From positions 1,111,318-1,175,317 of the forward strand of contig NC_003413.1 of NCBI RefSeq assembly GCF_000007305.1: a DNA stretch of 64,000 nt, written 5' to 3'. Shown here in pieces: positions 21,621 to 30,139 of this stretch. This DNA is from Pyrococcus furiosus DSM 3638. Its GTDB lineage: Archaea; Methanobacteriota_B; Thermococci; Thermococcales; Thermococcaceae. A program made the position numbers and the translations under genes. The notes beneath the pieces were generated by a model. That model had not been told where the DNA came from. It ran no database searches and saw nothing but the letters and a program-made list of their open reading frames with translations. The stretch's first letter is position 1. Each line of letters opens with the position of its first letter.

Positions 21621-22688
21621 TCAAACATTTAGGGGAAGTCTTACCCAATCTAGAACGCTTCCCCTGCTTCCCTTTATCTCAACCCACTCAACTAAATCCT
21701 TAAACTCCCCTCCCATTAAGCCATCTCCAATTATTGCACTCCCCTGAGCAGCTTCCTTTGCTTTTCCTTCCAAGCCCTTAAGCTTAACAACGGGAAGCTT
21801 GAATTTATCCTCAAACAAGTCCGTTACATCCTTTCTCAGCTTTTCAATTCTCATTAGCCTCCCAGAGAGAATTATTTCCTTAGCATCTTCAACGATCGCA
21901 AGCTCCGAAGCTACGGCCTTCAAAAAGCCATCTTTCATAGCTTCCCAGGCTTTTGCAAAGGGTTCCTCATCAAGCCTCTTGGCAAACTCCTCTGGAGGGA
22001 GTATATCTCCACCTGCTATTACCGAAGCTCCACCCCAGAACAAATGAACCTTCTCCACTCTTCCCATTAGGTATGCAACTTCCCCATCAAGGGCACCGCT
22101 GTTGACATATGCCGGCCCCGGGAAAATAGTTCCTCCAATACCATCAACGATTTTTCCACCTTTAACGGCTCCCGCATAGTTATATCCAAAGCCAACCTCC
22201 AGAAGGACAAAGGAAACCTCAGAGTACTCAATTCCCAATCTCCTTGCTTGATCATAAATTCCCAAAACGGTGATTGCCATCTTATCTGCAGTTCCCATGT
22301 CAATCTTATTGTACTTCCTCCACTCCGGAACCGTGGGAAGGTGGATTACCCCAGGTATGAACCAAACGTTTAACTTCTTCTCAGCCATGATATCAACCAT
22401 TTTTTGGAGGCCTATAAGAACGGGAATTTTCTTCATCTCTTCCTCTCTTACAAGTGTCATTTCAAATCTATCTCTTTCAGTGAGCTCAGAAATGTGCTTG
22501 AGTGGAATTCCATATCCACTCGGTCCTATGACTATATCTGGACTAAATTTCTCTATCTCCTCAACTATTTTCTCTGGAGCTTCTGCAACAACCTCGCTTG
22601 GAAAGCTCAGATCCAGCTTAACTTTTCCATTTTCAAGCCCAATCACATCAAAACTCTTAGTTCCTGGATCAACTCCAACGGCCCTCAT
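21621..22688 (-). CDS. DUF1464 family ASKHA-fold protein (predicted kinase)
   Basis: A 355 aa protein of the archaeal DUF1464 (COG2441) family, described as a predicted butyrate-kinase-like member of the actin/acetate-kinase fold. The N-terminal VGVDPGTKSFDVIGLENG is a phosphate-1-like motif. GPSGYGIPL and the later LLEVGFGYNYAGAVKGGKIVDGIGG are phosphate-2-like, and ASVIAGGD plus ILSGRLMR are also present. No substrate is known. It is divergent from pyruvate kinase with only 55 bases between starts, so the two promoters overlap. Confidence 0.78.
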   Translation of the reverse strand: MRAVGVDPGTKSFDVIGLENGKVKLDLSFPSEVVAEAPEKIVEEIEKFSPDIVIGPSGYGIPLKHISELTERDRFEMTLVREEEMKKIPVLIGLQKMVDIMAEKKLNVWFIPGVIHLPTVPEWRKYNKIDMGTADKMAITVLGIYDQARRLGIEYSEVSFVLLEVGFGYNYAGAVKGGKIVDGIGGTIFPGPAYVNSGALDGEVAYLMGRVEKVHLFWGGASVIAGGDILPPEEFAKRLDEEPFAKAWEAMKDGFLKAVASELAIVEDAKEIILSGRLMRIEKLRKDVTDLFEDKFKLPVVKLKGLEGKAKEAAQGSAIIGDGLMGGEFKDLVEWVEIKGSRGSVLDWVRLPLNV

Positions 22689-22743
22689 GGTTGAGTCTTC
22701 TGGCGAATATTTTTTATTGTTTTCGAAGAAAAATTAGGGCAAG

Positions 22744-24177
22744 GTGAGAAGGGTGAAGCTCCCATCTCACAAGACAAAAATTGTAGCTACAATAGGGCCA
22801 GCGACTAATTCGAGAAAAATGATAAAACAACTCATTAAGGCGGGGATGAATGTTGCAAGAATAAACTTCTCCCATGGAAGTTTTGAAGAGCATGCAAGAG
22901 TCATAGAAATAATAAGAGAGGAGGCACAAAAATTAGACAGGAGAGTTGCAATACTTGCAGATCTACCTGGATTGAAAATAAGAGTCGGTGAGATAAAAGG
23001 GGGTTACGTAGAGCTAAAGAGAGGAGAAAAGGTAATATTAACAACAAAGGATGTTGAGGGTGATGAAACTACGATACCAGTGGATTATAAAGGCTTTCCA
23101 AATTTGGTATCGAAGGGAGACATCATATACCTTAATGACGGATACATAGTCTTAAAGGTGGAGAACGTTAGGGAGAACGAAGTTGAAGCAGTTGTTCTTT
23201 CAGGAGGAAAGCTCTTCTCGAGAAAGGGCGTCAATATACCCAAGGCCTACCTCCCAGTCGAAGCCATAACTCCAAAAGACTTTGAAATTATGAAATTTGC
23301 AATTGAGCATGGGGTGGATGCAATAGGATTGAGCTTCGTTGGGAGCGTTTATGATGTTCTAAAGGCCAAGAGTTTCCTTGAGAAAAATAATGCCGAGGAT
23401 GTATTTGTAATTGCAAAGATCGAAAGACCTGACGCCGTGAGGAATTTTGACGAGATTCTTAATGCCGCTGATGGAATTATGATTGCTAGAGGAGATTTAG
23501 GGGTAGAGATGCCGATAGAGCAGCTACCAATTCTTCAGAAGAAATTGATCAGGAAAGCCAATATGGAAGGGAAACCAGTGATTACGGCAACACAAATGCT
23601 TGTGTCAATGACAACGGAAAAAGTGCCAACAAGGGCCGAAGTTACGGACGTTGCAAACGCAATTCTTGATGGAACGGATGCAGTTATGCTATCAGAAGAA
23701 ACGGCCATAGGAAAATTCCCCATTGAGACCGTAGAGATGATGGGAAAGATAGCTAAGGTCACTGAAGAATATAGGGAAAGTTTTGGGTTAAGCAGAATAA
23801 GGGAGTTTATGGAGATCAAAAAGGGAACAATAAAAGAGGCTATCACTAGAAGTATAATTGACGCAATATGCACAATAGACATTAAGTTTATACTAACACC
23901 CACCAGAACGGGAAGAACTGCTAGGCTAATCTCAAGATTTAAGCCCAAGCAGTGGATTTTAGCCTTCTCAACAAATGAAAGGGTGTGCAACAATCTCATG
24001 TTCAGCTATGGAGTTTATCCCTTCTGCCTAGAAGAGGGATTCGATGAGAACGATATAGTTAGGTTGATAAAAGGACTGGGCCTTGTGGAAAGCGATGATA
24101 TGGTTTTAATGACGGAAGGAAAGCCAATTGAAAAAACAGTTGGAACTAACTCAATTAAGATATTCCAAATAGCTTGA
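22744..24177 (+). CDS. pyk: Pyruvate kinase
   Basis: Converts phosphoenolpyruvate and ADP to pyruvate and ATP in the modified glycolysis of Thermococcales. Hallmarks are KIVATIGPAT, ARINFSHGSFEEH, ADLPGLKIRVGEI, FVIAKIERPDAVRNF, GIMIARGDLGVEMP and TATQMLVSM. The C-terminal domain carries FILTPTRTGRTARLISRFKP. Two GTG starts are possible: 22744 (477 aa), or 22753, which has GGTGAG at a good distance and would give 474 aa starting MKLPSHK. The downstream gene follows after one base, so they form an operon. Confidence 0.95.
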   Translation: MRRVKLPSHKTKIVATIGPATNSRKMIKQLIKAGMNVARINFSHGSFEEHARVIEIIREEAQKLDRRVAILADLPGLKIRVGEIKGGYVELKRGEKVILTTKDVEGDETTIPVDYKGFPNLVSKGDIIYLNDGYIVLKVENVRENEVEAVVLSGGKLFSRKGVNIPKAYLPVEAITPKDFEIMKFAIEHGVDAIGLSFVGSVYDVLKAKSFLEKNNAEDVFVIAKIERPDAVRNFDEILNAADGIMIARGDLGVEMPIEQLPILQKKLIRKANMEGKPVITATQMLVSMTTEKVPTRAEVTDVANAILDGTDAVMLSEETAIGKFPIETVEMMGKIAKVTEEYRESFGLSRIREFMEIKKGTIKEAITRSIIDAICTIDIKFILTPTRTGRTARLISRFKPKQWILAFSTNERVCNNLMFSYGVYPFCLEEGFDENDIVRLIKGLGLVESDDMVLMTEGKPIEKTVGTNSIKIFQIA

Positions 24178-24187
24178 GGTGAGAAAA

Positions 24188-24511
24188 ATGAAGGTTTATT
24201 ACCCAGGGAGAGAGTGGCCTGAGGAATACAAAAGAGTTTTGGAAAAGATGAAAGAAATAATTGATCCAGTTACTGGGGATAATATTCTAGACTCAGGTGT
24301 TGTTGCAGGATTAGAAGTGAAAGATAGAACCCTAAAAGTTTGGCTTAGATTCGAAAGCCAGGCTGAATATAATATTCTCGGCGGGGCGGCGATGGCCTAT
24401 TCAAAAATAGTTGGAGACATAATGGAGAAGTTTGCACTTGTGATGTTTGACAATGTCTACGTCTATGACCTCAGAAATAACATAGTTGGAGTTTTTGAAA
24501 AGAAAAAGTGA
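24188..24511 (+). CDS. DUF59/MIP18-like domain protein
   Basis: A 107 aa protein with the DUF59 pattern: IIDPVTGDNILDSGVVAGLEVKD followed by KVWLRFES. DUF59 proteins often help iron-sulfur cluster assembly or carriage, but the usual conserved Cys is not visible, so a related structural role is equally possible. Start ATG 24188 has GAGGTGAG as ribosome-binding site, which itself overlaps the pyk stop region. It lies between pyk and the ferritin-like island. Confidence 0.65.
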   Translation: MKVYYPGREWPEEYKRVLEKMKEIIDPVTGDNILDSGVVAGLEVKDRTLKVWLRFESQAEYNILGGAAMAYSKIVGDIMEKFALVMFDNVYVYDLRNNIVGVFEKKK

Positions 24512-24548
24512 TATATTAGTGTGAAATATTAAGTTGTGGTGATATTAC

Positions 24549-25073
24549 ATGACAATCCAAGAAGTTAGGGAAGGCCTCCCAATAGAAAAAATGGCAGATT
24601 TTTCCCTTGAAGAGCTTTTGGGAATGGCTATAAAGGCCGAAATTGGAGCTAGGGAATTTTATAAAAGTTTAGCTGAGAAGATAAAGATTGAAGCTCTAAA
24701 AGAAAAAATTAATTGGCTTGCTGAAGAAGAGAAGAAACATGAAGCCTTGCTAAGGAAATTATATTCTCAAATGTTCCCAGGAAAAGAAGTTGTCTTTCCA
24801 AAAGAACATATTGGTCCAGAGCTCCAGCCCGTTGCCAGAGAGCTTGAAAAAGTGCAGGATATAATAGACCTAATTCGTTGGGCAATGAAGGCTGAAGAAA
24901 TTGCGGCAGAGTTTTACCTAAAGCTCGAAGAAATGGTAAAGGAAGAAGAAAAGAAAAGGCTCATGAGATATCTAGCTGATATGGAAAGAGGGCACTACTA
25001 CACCTTAAGGGCCGAGTACGAGCTATTGCTCAATTGGGAAATGTACAGCCAAATGATGCACATAGGGCCGTGA
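24549..25073 (+). CDS. Rubrerythrin-like ferritin-family protein without rubredoxin domain
   Basis: A 174 aa four-helix-bundle protein with two ExxH di-iron half motifs: AEEEKKHEALL near residue 60 and ADMERGHYYTLRAEYE near residue 150. Glutamates in AEIGAREFYKSL and AEEIAAEFYLKL supply the other ligands. It lacks the C-terminal CxxC rubredoxin module of classical rubrerythrin, so it is an erythrin-type di-iron protein. A role in peroxide reduction or iron handling is likely from the family. GGTGATATTAC precedes ATG 24549. It converges on the encapsulin gene and is the first member of a cluster of similar genes. Confidence 0.85.
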   Translation: MTIQEVREGLPIEKMADFSLEELLGMAIKAEIGAREFYKSLAEKIKIEALKEKINWLAEEEKKHEALLRKLYSQMFPGKEVVFPKEHIGPELQPVARELEKVQDIIDLIRWAMKAEEIAAEFYLKLEEMVKEEEKKRLMRYLADMERGHYYTLRAEYELLLNWEMYSQMMHIGP

Positions 25074-25076
25074 ACT

Positions 25077-25862
25077 TCACTCTAAGACTACTATTGCCTC
25101 TGGGTTCTTTATTCTTATTCCTATAGCTTCACTAACCAAGAATGCAACGTCGTCTCCTTCAGGTCCTAGCTCTTGTAGAGTCACATCTTGGCCAACTACA
25201 ACGTCAAGAACAGCTGGTGTATTGGCAAATATTATTACCTTATTCTCATCAATGTTTAGAGTAACAATGATTCCTCCCCTGAATATCTCTTTTAGCACTT
25301 CAACTAGCATCTTTCCACTCTTCTCGTAAATTTTTAGCAACTTTGCATATCTTTTTGGGTTAATTATCAGCCCAAATGGTCCAGCTGACGCATTTGAGGC
25401 TTCCTGCAGTGCGTTCATTAAATCATTAAGTGCTTCTTCTGGATTGTCCCAGGAGGAAAGTTTCATTTTCTTAATTCCCTCTGTGGATAGAATTTCTCTT
25501 ATTACTAGCGACTCTTCGTCTTTAACTAGGAGTTCCCCAGCTTTAGTTGCTATAGATACATCGTAAGTCCCATCGTTGAGTTCTCTTATTCCCACATAGA
25601 ATTTCTTCTTCAATAATGGAATTGGCTTGTACTCTTGCTTTACTACCCTAACACCATCTTCAAATTTAATGATGTCAACCCTGAATGATTGTCCTTCTAT
25701 TCTCGTTACTGGCAAGTGCTTTAGTAAAGATCTTCCCTTATTTACCCCATCCAAAAGAGCACTTCTCAACTTCTCAAAATATTCCACGTTAGATTCCTCC
25801 TTCTTGTTATCATTTATGTGAGCCTCAATTCCAGTTAGCTCCTTGGACTTCCTCAAATCCAC
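25077..25862 (-). CDS. Encapsulin shell protein (HK97 fold), 3' part of a frameshifted fusion
   Basis: I recognise this as the shell domain of the P. furiosus virus-like particle, an HK97-fold encapsulin nanocompartment. Visible segments include FEKLRSALLDGVNKGRSLLKHLP, the E-loop/axial regions (SFRVDIIKFEDGVRVV, GPFGLIINPKRYAKLL) and VVGQDVTLQELGPEGDDVAFLVSEA. In the known 345 aa protein this is fused to an N-terminal ferritin-like cargo domain. Here the frame is reached only after a one-base shift at about 25845, where a CC (coding strand) must lose one C to read FEEVKELTG. The ATG-free start at 25862 (GTG) is probably not used. From 26115 to 25077 is 1039 bases: 346 codons plus one. Confidence 0.9.
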   Translation of the reverse strand: MDLRKSKELTGIEAHINDNKKEESNVEYFEKLRSALLDGVNKGRSLLKHLPVTRIEGQSFRVDIIKFEDGVRVVKQEYKPIPLLKKKFYVGIRELNDGTYDVSIATKAGELLVKDEESLVIREILSTEGIKKMKLSSWDNPEEALNDLMNALQEASNASAGPFGLIINPKRYAKLLKIYEKSGKMLVEVLKEIFRGGIIVTLNIDENKVIIFANTPAVLDVVVGQDVTLQELGPEGDDVAFLVSEAIGIRIKNPEAIVVLE

Positions 25863-26115
25863 CCTTCAGCTCAGTTACTTGTTCTGGATCCAAATTTAGA
25901 AGGAGTGCCATGAATTCTCCAACGTGAGCCTTCTCCTCCCTTGCAACATCAAGGAGAATCTTTCTTACGTTTTCATCTTCGGAATATCTTGCCATCTGCT
26001 CATATAGATTTATTGCATCAAGCTCAGCTATTATTGCTAATCTCAGAATTTCCATTAATTCTTCTTTGGTGTATGGCTTATCCCTATTTATAAGGGTTGG
26101 ATTTATTGAGAGCAT
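25825..26115 (-). CDS. Ferritin-like cargo domain, 5' part of the encapsulin fusion
   Basis: Encodes the N-terminal ferritin-like domain. ELMEILRLAIIAELDAINLYEQMARYSED carries the first glutamates and REEKAHVGEFMALLL the ExxH, making a half-bundle that dimerises to build a di-iron ferroxidase site inside the shell. ATG 26115 has GGTGATC upstream, and a TATA-like ACTTTTATAATCC lies 30-45 bases ahead. Read as given, it stops at 25825 after GGFEEVQGANWN. Dropping one base at 25845/25846 continues it into the shell protein. This would store iron oxidised on entry to the nanocompartment. Confidence 0.88.
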   Translation of the reverse strand: MLSINPTLINRDKPYTKEELMEILRLAIIAELDAINLYEQMARYSEDENVRKILLDVAREEKAHVGEFMALLLNLDPEQVTELKGGFEEVQGANWN

Positions 26116-26145
26116 GTAGATCACCACTTTAATTCTTCTTTGTGA

Positions 26146-26191
26146 GGATTATAAAAGTTTCGTAAAAAAATATTAAAAGGTGCAAATTGCA
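26146..26191 (-). promoter_or_regulatory. Promoter region of the encapsulin gene with TGCAA-A-TTGCA dyad
   Basis: Between the DPSL stop and the encapsulin start lies a minus-strand TATA-like AACTTTTATAATCC (about 26146-26159). A near-perfect dyad TGCAAATTGCA is at 26181-26191, roughly 25 bases upstream of it and four bases beyond the DPSL stop. This suggests separate initiation for the encapsulin gene rather than only read-through from DPSL. Binding of any factor is inference. Confidence 0.45.
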
Positions 26192-26194
26192 AAC

Positions 26195-26752
26195 CTATCT
26201 AGTTTTCAAAAACTTTGAGACATATGGACTTTCCCCAGGCTTTCCTCTTCTAAAGTGACCACTCGGCTTTCCAGTCAAGAGCTCTTCAAACCATGCTTCA
26301 TGCTCTATCTCTTCATGTAATATGGCAAGGGCCAAATCATAAGTCCTTGGATCCTTTCCAAAAGTGTAGTTGCATATTTCTGTATAGACTCCAACTGCAC
26401 ATCTCTCAGCTTCGAGTAGGACTTTTAGAATGTTCTCTATAGTGGGCTCTTCTGGTAGGTAGGCATCTCTACAAGAAGCTAGATCTGCAAATTCCCGAAT
26501 ATCCCTTGGTAATTCTCCTCCAAGCTCGTATATTCTTGGCACGAGGGCTTCAAAATGGTTTCTGTCCTCAAGTCTAGCATCTTCGATAATCTCCTTAATT
26601 GCTTCTCCTTCCAGACCTGTTGCATGGTTTCTAAGTATAGTGTAGTAATAATACGTTGTGAACTCTGCTGCAGCCGCTTTAATGAGAAGTTCCAACAGCT
26701 TCTCTACATCTATTCCTGTCCTTTCAACTAATCTCCTATTATGCTCTGGCAT
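26195..26752 (-). CDS. Dps-like protein (DPSL)
   Basis: A 185 aa ferritin-superfamily protein matching the archaeal DPSL, which forms 12-subunit cages and uses H2O2 to oxidise iron. Di-iron motifs are [35 protein letters not shown] and [15 protein letters not shown]. The DPSL-specific thioferritin cysteines are in LASCRDAYL and [13 protein letters not shown], near the di-iron site. A Gly/Arg-rich tail ends the protein. ATG 26752 is preceded by GTGAT. It is divergent from the Fur-like gene and directly upstream of the encapsulin gene on the same strand. Confidence 0.92.
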
Positions 26753-26771
26753 AAGGTATCACAAATTTTAG

Positions 26772-26836
26772 TAGACATTTCTATTTAATAAACTTTTCTG
26801 TTTAGAAATAACTTCTAACTAAAAAGCCTTATAAAG
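26772..26836. promoter_or_regulatory. Shared divergent promoter region with TTAGAA-N5-TTCTAA dyad
   Basis: TTAGAA (26802-26807) and TTCTAA (26813-26818) form a 6-5-6 inverted repeat. A related TAGA-N4-TCTA lies at 26772-26783. The first dyad ends five bases before the AAAAAGCCTTATAAAG BRE/TATA element of the Fur-like gene, and lies about 12 bases upstream of the minus-strand TATA-like GTTTATTAAAT of DPSL. It could bind a factor controlling both genes, such as the Fur-like protein itself. Confidence 0.5.
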
Positions 26837-26857
26837 TAAAAGGAAAACCTAAGAATC

Positions 26858-27241
26858 ATGTGGAAGGAAAAAGCCGTTAGAGTACTGAAGGAGAAGGGAT
26901 ACAAACTTACTCCCCAGAGACTTAAAATGCTAGAAGTAATTGAAGAGCTAGGCCCATCTCATCCTTCCCTCAATGAGGTTTTCAAAAGGCTCAAAGAAGA
27001 GTTCCCCACCCTAAGTTTCTCAACGTTATATTCCAATGTAATGACTCTAAAAGAGCTTGGACTCATAGAAACCCTCCCAATTAATGACGAGACACGGATT
27101 GAGATTAACACAAAGCCCCACATGAATTTAATTGAAGACGCAAAAATAGTGGATATAATAGATCCAGAAATCATTAAGATCATCGAAGAGAAATTAAAGA
27201 AGAAGGTAAAGTTCGTAAACGTTTTGGTTGAAAATGAGTGA
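26858..27241 (+). CDS. Fur/PerR-family transcription regulator
   Basis: A 127 aa regulator with the Fur winged helix: GYKLTPQRLKMLEVIEEL, HPSLNEVFKRLKEEFPTLSFSTLYSNVMTLKELGLIE. The dimerisation half is short, and the usual metal-binding HHH/CxxC patterns are reduced to TKPHMNLIEDAKIVDIIDP, so structural zinc is absent. The sensory metal site, if any, is unusual. It starts at ATG 26858 about 25 bases after its TATA box, so the mRNA is near-leaderless. Position between ferritin-like genes suggests it controls iron or peroxide response of this island. Confidence 0.85.
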   Translation: MWKEKAVRVLKEKGYKLTPQRLKMLEVIEELGPSHPSLNEVFKRLKEEFPTLSFSTLYSNVMTLKELGLIETLPINDETRIEINTKPHMNLIEDAKIVDIIDPEIIKIIEEKLKKKVKFVNVLVENE

Positions 27242-27248
27242 GTTGTCT

Positions 27249-27728
27249 TTACTCAACCTCCAAGCTAAAATCTTGATAGTCCATCCATATTCCAGTTTTC
27301 ATAACTGAATCATATTGAGCCTTTAAGAGCTCGTAGTGAGCCTTTTCCACCTTCGCTAAATCTTCAAATATTTTCTTAATTTTCTCATCTTTACTATCTT
27401 GGGCTGCTTTTTCATAGAACTCCCATGTAAGCTTTTCCTGCTCCATTCCTATCTTTACAGCATCAACCTCACTTAATCTTTCTTCATCAGCCTCTACGAT
27501 TAGTTTTTTCACGAGCTCTTCATTTACCTTTGGAAGTTCACACTTTTTGACAACTTCTTCCAAAAATTTCTTCTCAAAAATGTCCCAGTGCCCAGCTTCC
27601 TCCTGGGCCAAGAACAAGAACATTCTCTTAGCCCTTTCATCACTAGCTTTTTTCGCCAACTTTAGATAGAGGTTCAGCTCTCTTTTCTCAACTTCCAATG
27701 CCAATGCTAAAGCTTCCAGTTCATTCAT
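27249..27728 (-). CDS. Rubrerythrin-like ferritin-family protein
   Basis: A 159 aa two-repeat di-iron protein. AQEEAGHWDIFEKKF and AKVEKAHYELLKAQYD carry the ExxH motifs, and EVEKRELNLYLKL and GMEQEKLTWEFYEKA hold the partner glutamates. No rubredoxin module is present. The open frame extends upstream to 27941, but ATG 27728 has GGTGATT just before it and begins the conserved domain. It is divergent from another paralogue (ATG 27824), sharing a 95-base promoter region. Confidence 0.84.
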   Translation of the reverse strand: MNELEALALALEVEKRELNLYLKLAKKASDERAKRMFLFLAQEEAGHWDIFEKKFLEEVVKKCELPKVNEELVKKLIVEADEERLSEVDAVKIGMEQEKLTWEFYEKAAQDSKDEKIKKIFEDLAKVEKAHYELLKAQYDSVMKTGIWMDYQDFSLEVE

Positions 27729-27823
27729 ATTAATCACCATAATAACTGGTGTTTCAGAGAATACAAATATTTTTCCGTAAGATAAATATAGCCAAGTTAG
27801 CCATATTATTAAGGGGATACACA

Positions 27824-28378
27824 ATGAACATTGAAGAAGAAATTGTAAAAAAGTTAGAAAATCTTTCGATAAAGGAAATTCTCGGATATGCAATAGCTTC
27901 TGAGGAGGATGCAGAAAAGTTCTATTCCGAATTGGCCACAAAGCTTGGAGGACTATTAAAGGAGTTCTTTACCCAGCTTTCTACAGCTGAAAGAGGCCAT
28001 AAAGAAATTCTCCTAAGGATATACAAGAGTAAGTTTGGAGATGAAAACTATCCCGTTCCCGAGGGAATACCATTTGCAGAAACCACAATAAAAGTTGAAA
28101 CCGTTAGAAACTTAATTGAGGCCATGAAAATAGCTCTAACCAACGAAAAAACTGCAGAAAGAGTATACAAATATCTCGCTGAAAAAATGCCAGAACACAG
28201 GGAAATTTTTAAGTTCCTTGCAACCCAAGAAAGGAGCCACTATGAGTCGTTGAGAGCTCACAAGGAGTTCTTAGAGGATACAGTGGAAAGCAAACCCGAG
28301 TATATAGAGGCCCCACCCACTTACATCAGCTCCCAACTAGAGATACCATTTGGGCCAGAATATAGAGGAGCACGGTGA
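27824..28378 (+). CDS. Rubrerythrin-like ferritin-family protein, operon with NROR
   Basis: A 184 aa paralogue with [32 protein letters not shown] (ExxH), [17 protein letters not shown] and [17 protein letters not shown] (ExxH). It has a longer C-terminal tail (about 25 residues, Pro-rich) than its neighbours. ATG 27824 has AAGGGG upstream. Its stop lies five bases before the ATG of the NADH:rubredoxin oxidoreductase gene, so the two are co-transcribed. That supports electron supply from NADH to this di-iron protein, perhaps by way of rubredoxin. Confidence 0.86.
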
Positions 28379-28382
28379 TGAA

Positions 28383-29462
28383 ATGAAGGTAGTTATTGTT
28401 GGAAACGGTCCAGGGGGATTTGAGCTAGCGAAGCAACTATCCCAAACTTACGAAGTTACAGTTATCGATAAAGAGCCAGTCCCTTACTACTCCAAACCAA
28501 TGTTAAGCCACTATATAGCAGGATTTATTCCCAGGAACAGGCTCTTTCCTTATTCTTTAGATTGGTACAGAAAAAGAGGAATTGAAATTAGACTGGCAGA
28601 AGAAGCCAAGCTCATTGACAGAGGAAGAAAAGTTGTAATTACGGAGAAGGGAGAAGTGCCCTATGATACCCTAGTTCTAGCCACGGGGGCTAGAGCAAGG
28701 GAGCCCCAAATTAAAGGGAAGGAATACCTGCTAACTTTAAGAACTATTTTCGATGCTGACAGAATAAAAGAAAGCATAGAAAATAGCGGAGAGGCAATAA
28801 TTATTGGAGGGGGATTTATAGGGCTTGAACTGGCTGGAAATTTAGCTGAGGCTGGATATCATGTAAAGCTTATTCATAGGGGAGCAATGTTCTTGGGATT
28901 AGATGAAGAGCTTAGCAACATGATAAAAGACATGCTTGAAGAGACCGGTGTAAAGTTTTTCCTAAATTCAGAGTTGCTTGAAGCAAATGAGGAAGGAGTT
29001 CTCACAAATTCAGGCTTTATTGAAGGAAAGGTAAAAATATGCGCTATTGGAATAGTCCCAAATGTTGATCTTGCCAGGAGAAGCGGAATACATACGGGAA
29101 GAGGAATACTTATAGATGATAACTTTAGAACATCAGCAAAGGACGTTTATGCAATAGGAGATTGTGCAGAGTATTCTGGGATCATAGCTGGAACTGCAAA
29201 AGCTGCCATGGAGCAGGCAAGAGTTCTAGCAGACATACTTAAAGGGGAACCCAGGAGATATAATTTTAAGTTCAGATCAACGGTATTCAAGTTTGGAAAA
29301 CTTCAAATTGCCATAATAGGAAATACAAAGGGAGAAGGGAAATGGATTGAGGATAACACAAAAGTTTTCTATGAAAACGGCAAGATAATTGGGGCAGTAG
29401 TATTTAATGACATCAGAAAGGCCACAAAATTGGAAAAAGAGATCTTAGATTTCTACTCCTAA
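28383..29462 (+). CDS. NADH:rubredoxin oxidoreductase (NROR)
   Basis: A 359 aa FAD enzyme that passes electrons from NAD(P)H to rubredoxin, which then feeds superoxide reductase and rubrerythrins. The FAD motif [17 protein letters not shown] is at the N-terminus. The NAD motif [17 protein letters not shown] is near residue 140, and [10 protein letters not shown] near 260. I recognise the sequence as P. furiosus NROR. ATG 28383 is chosen because GGTGATG lies just upstream. It is the operon partner of the preceding di-iron protein and overlaps the convergent sfsA end by 18 bases. Confidence 0.94.
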
Positions 29463-30137
29463 CTCTCCTCTGTATATTATTTCTCCACTAAGCTCCATGT
29501 GAAGTCCCAACGCCCGAATTTCTACTCCAGCCTCAAGAGCTTCCTTTAACAATTCAGCAATTTTCGGATCTCCCTTCTTGTAGGGTTTAAATTTGCTTAC
29601 ATTTGGTAGGGCCCCTATAAACACAATCATGGCCCTTTTTCCATCTCTCGCCAACTTTATTAGCTCTTTTATATGCCTTTGACCTCTAACTGATGGACAA
29701 TCTGGATACATAGCATATTCCCCTTCCCTCAAAACTGCACTCTTAGTTTCTACGAATATCTCTCCTTTCGAACATTCAAGCAAATAGTCTAGTCTGGATT
29801 CTCCAACCCTTGGCTCTCTCTTTATTATTCTACAACCTTCCAGTTCAGGAAGAAGTTCCTTCTCAATTATTTTCTCAAATGCTTTTCCCTGAAGTCTAGT
29901 ATCAATGATTGCTATCTTTCCATGATCTTCAAATCCAAGAAGAATGTACCTTGTTTTACCGCCCGCTTTTGGAGTACAATAGCCTATTCTCCCTGGGATC
30001 ATGAACTCATTTAGTCTACCAGTATTTGTGATAAGAGCTCTTTCAATTCTTTCCTTAATTCTCACCAATCCCACAAATCGGTTAACTCTTCTTAAAAATA
30101 TACAAGGAAAAAGGGGAGAAACTTCCATAAGTTTCAT
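29445..30137 (-). CDS. sfsA: SfsA family protein
   Basis: A 230 aa member of the SfsA (sugar fermentation stimulation) family. Signature segments are RFVGLVRI near residue 20, [43 protein letters not shown] and [22 protein letters not shown]. The fold combines an OB-like domain and a PD-(D/E)xK-like nuclease core, and the cellular role is unsettled. Its ATG follows the stop of the upstream ferritin-like gene by two bases, so the two are co-transcribed. Why SfsA sits in this island is unclear. Confidence 0.88.
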
Positions 30138-30139
30138 CT

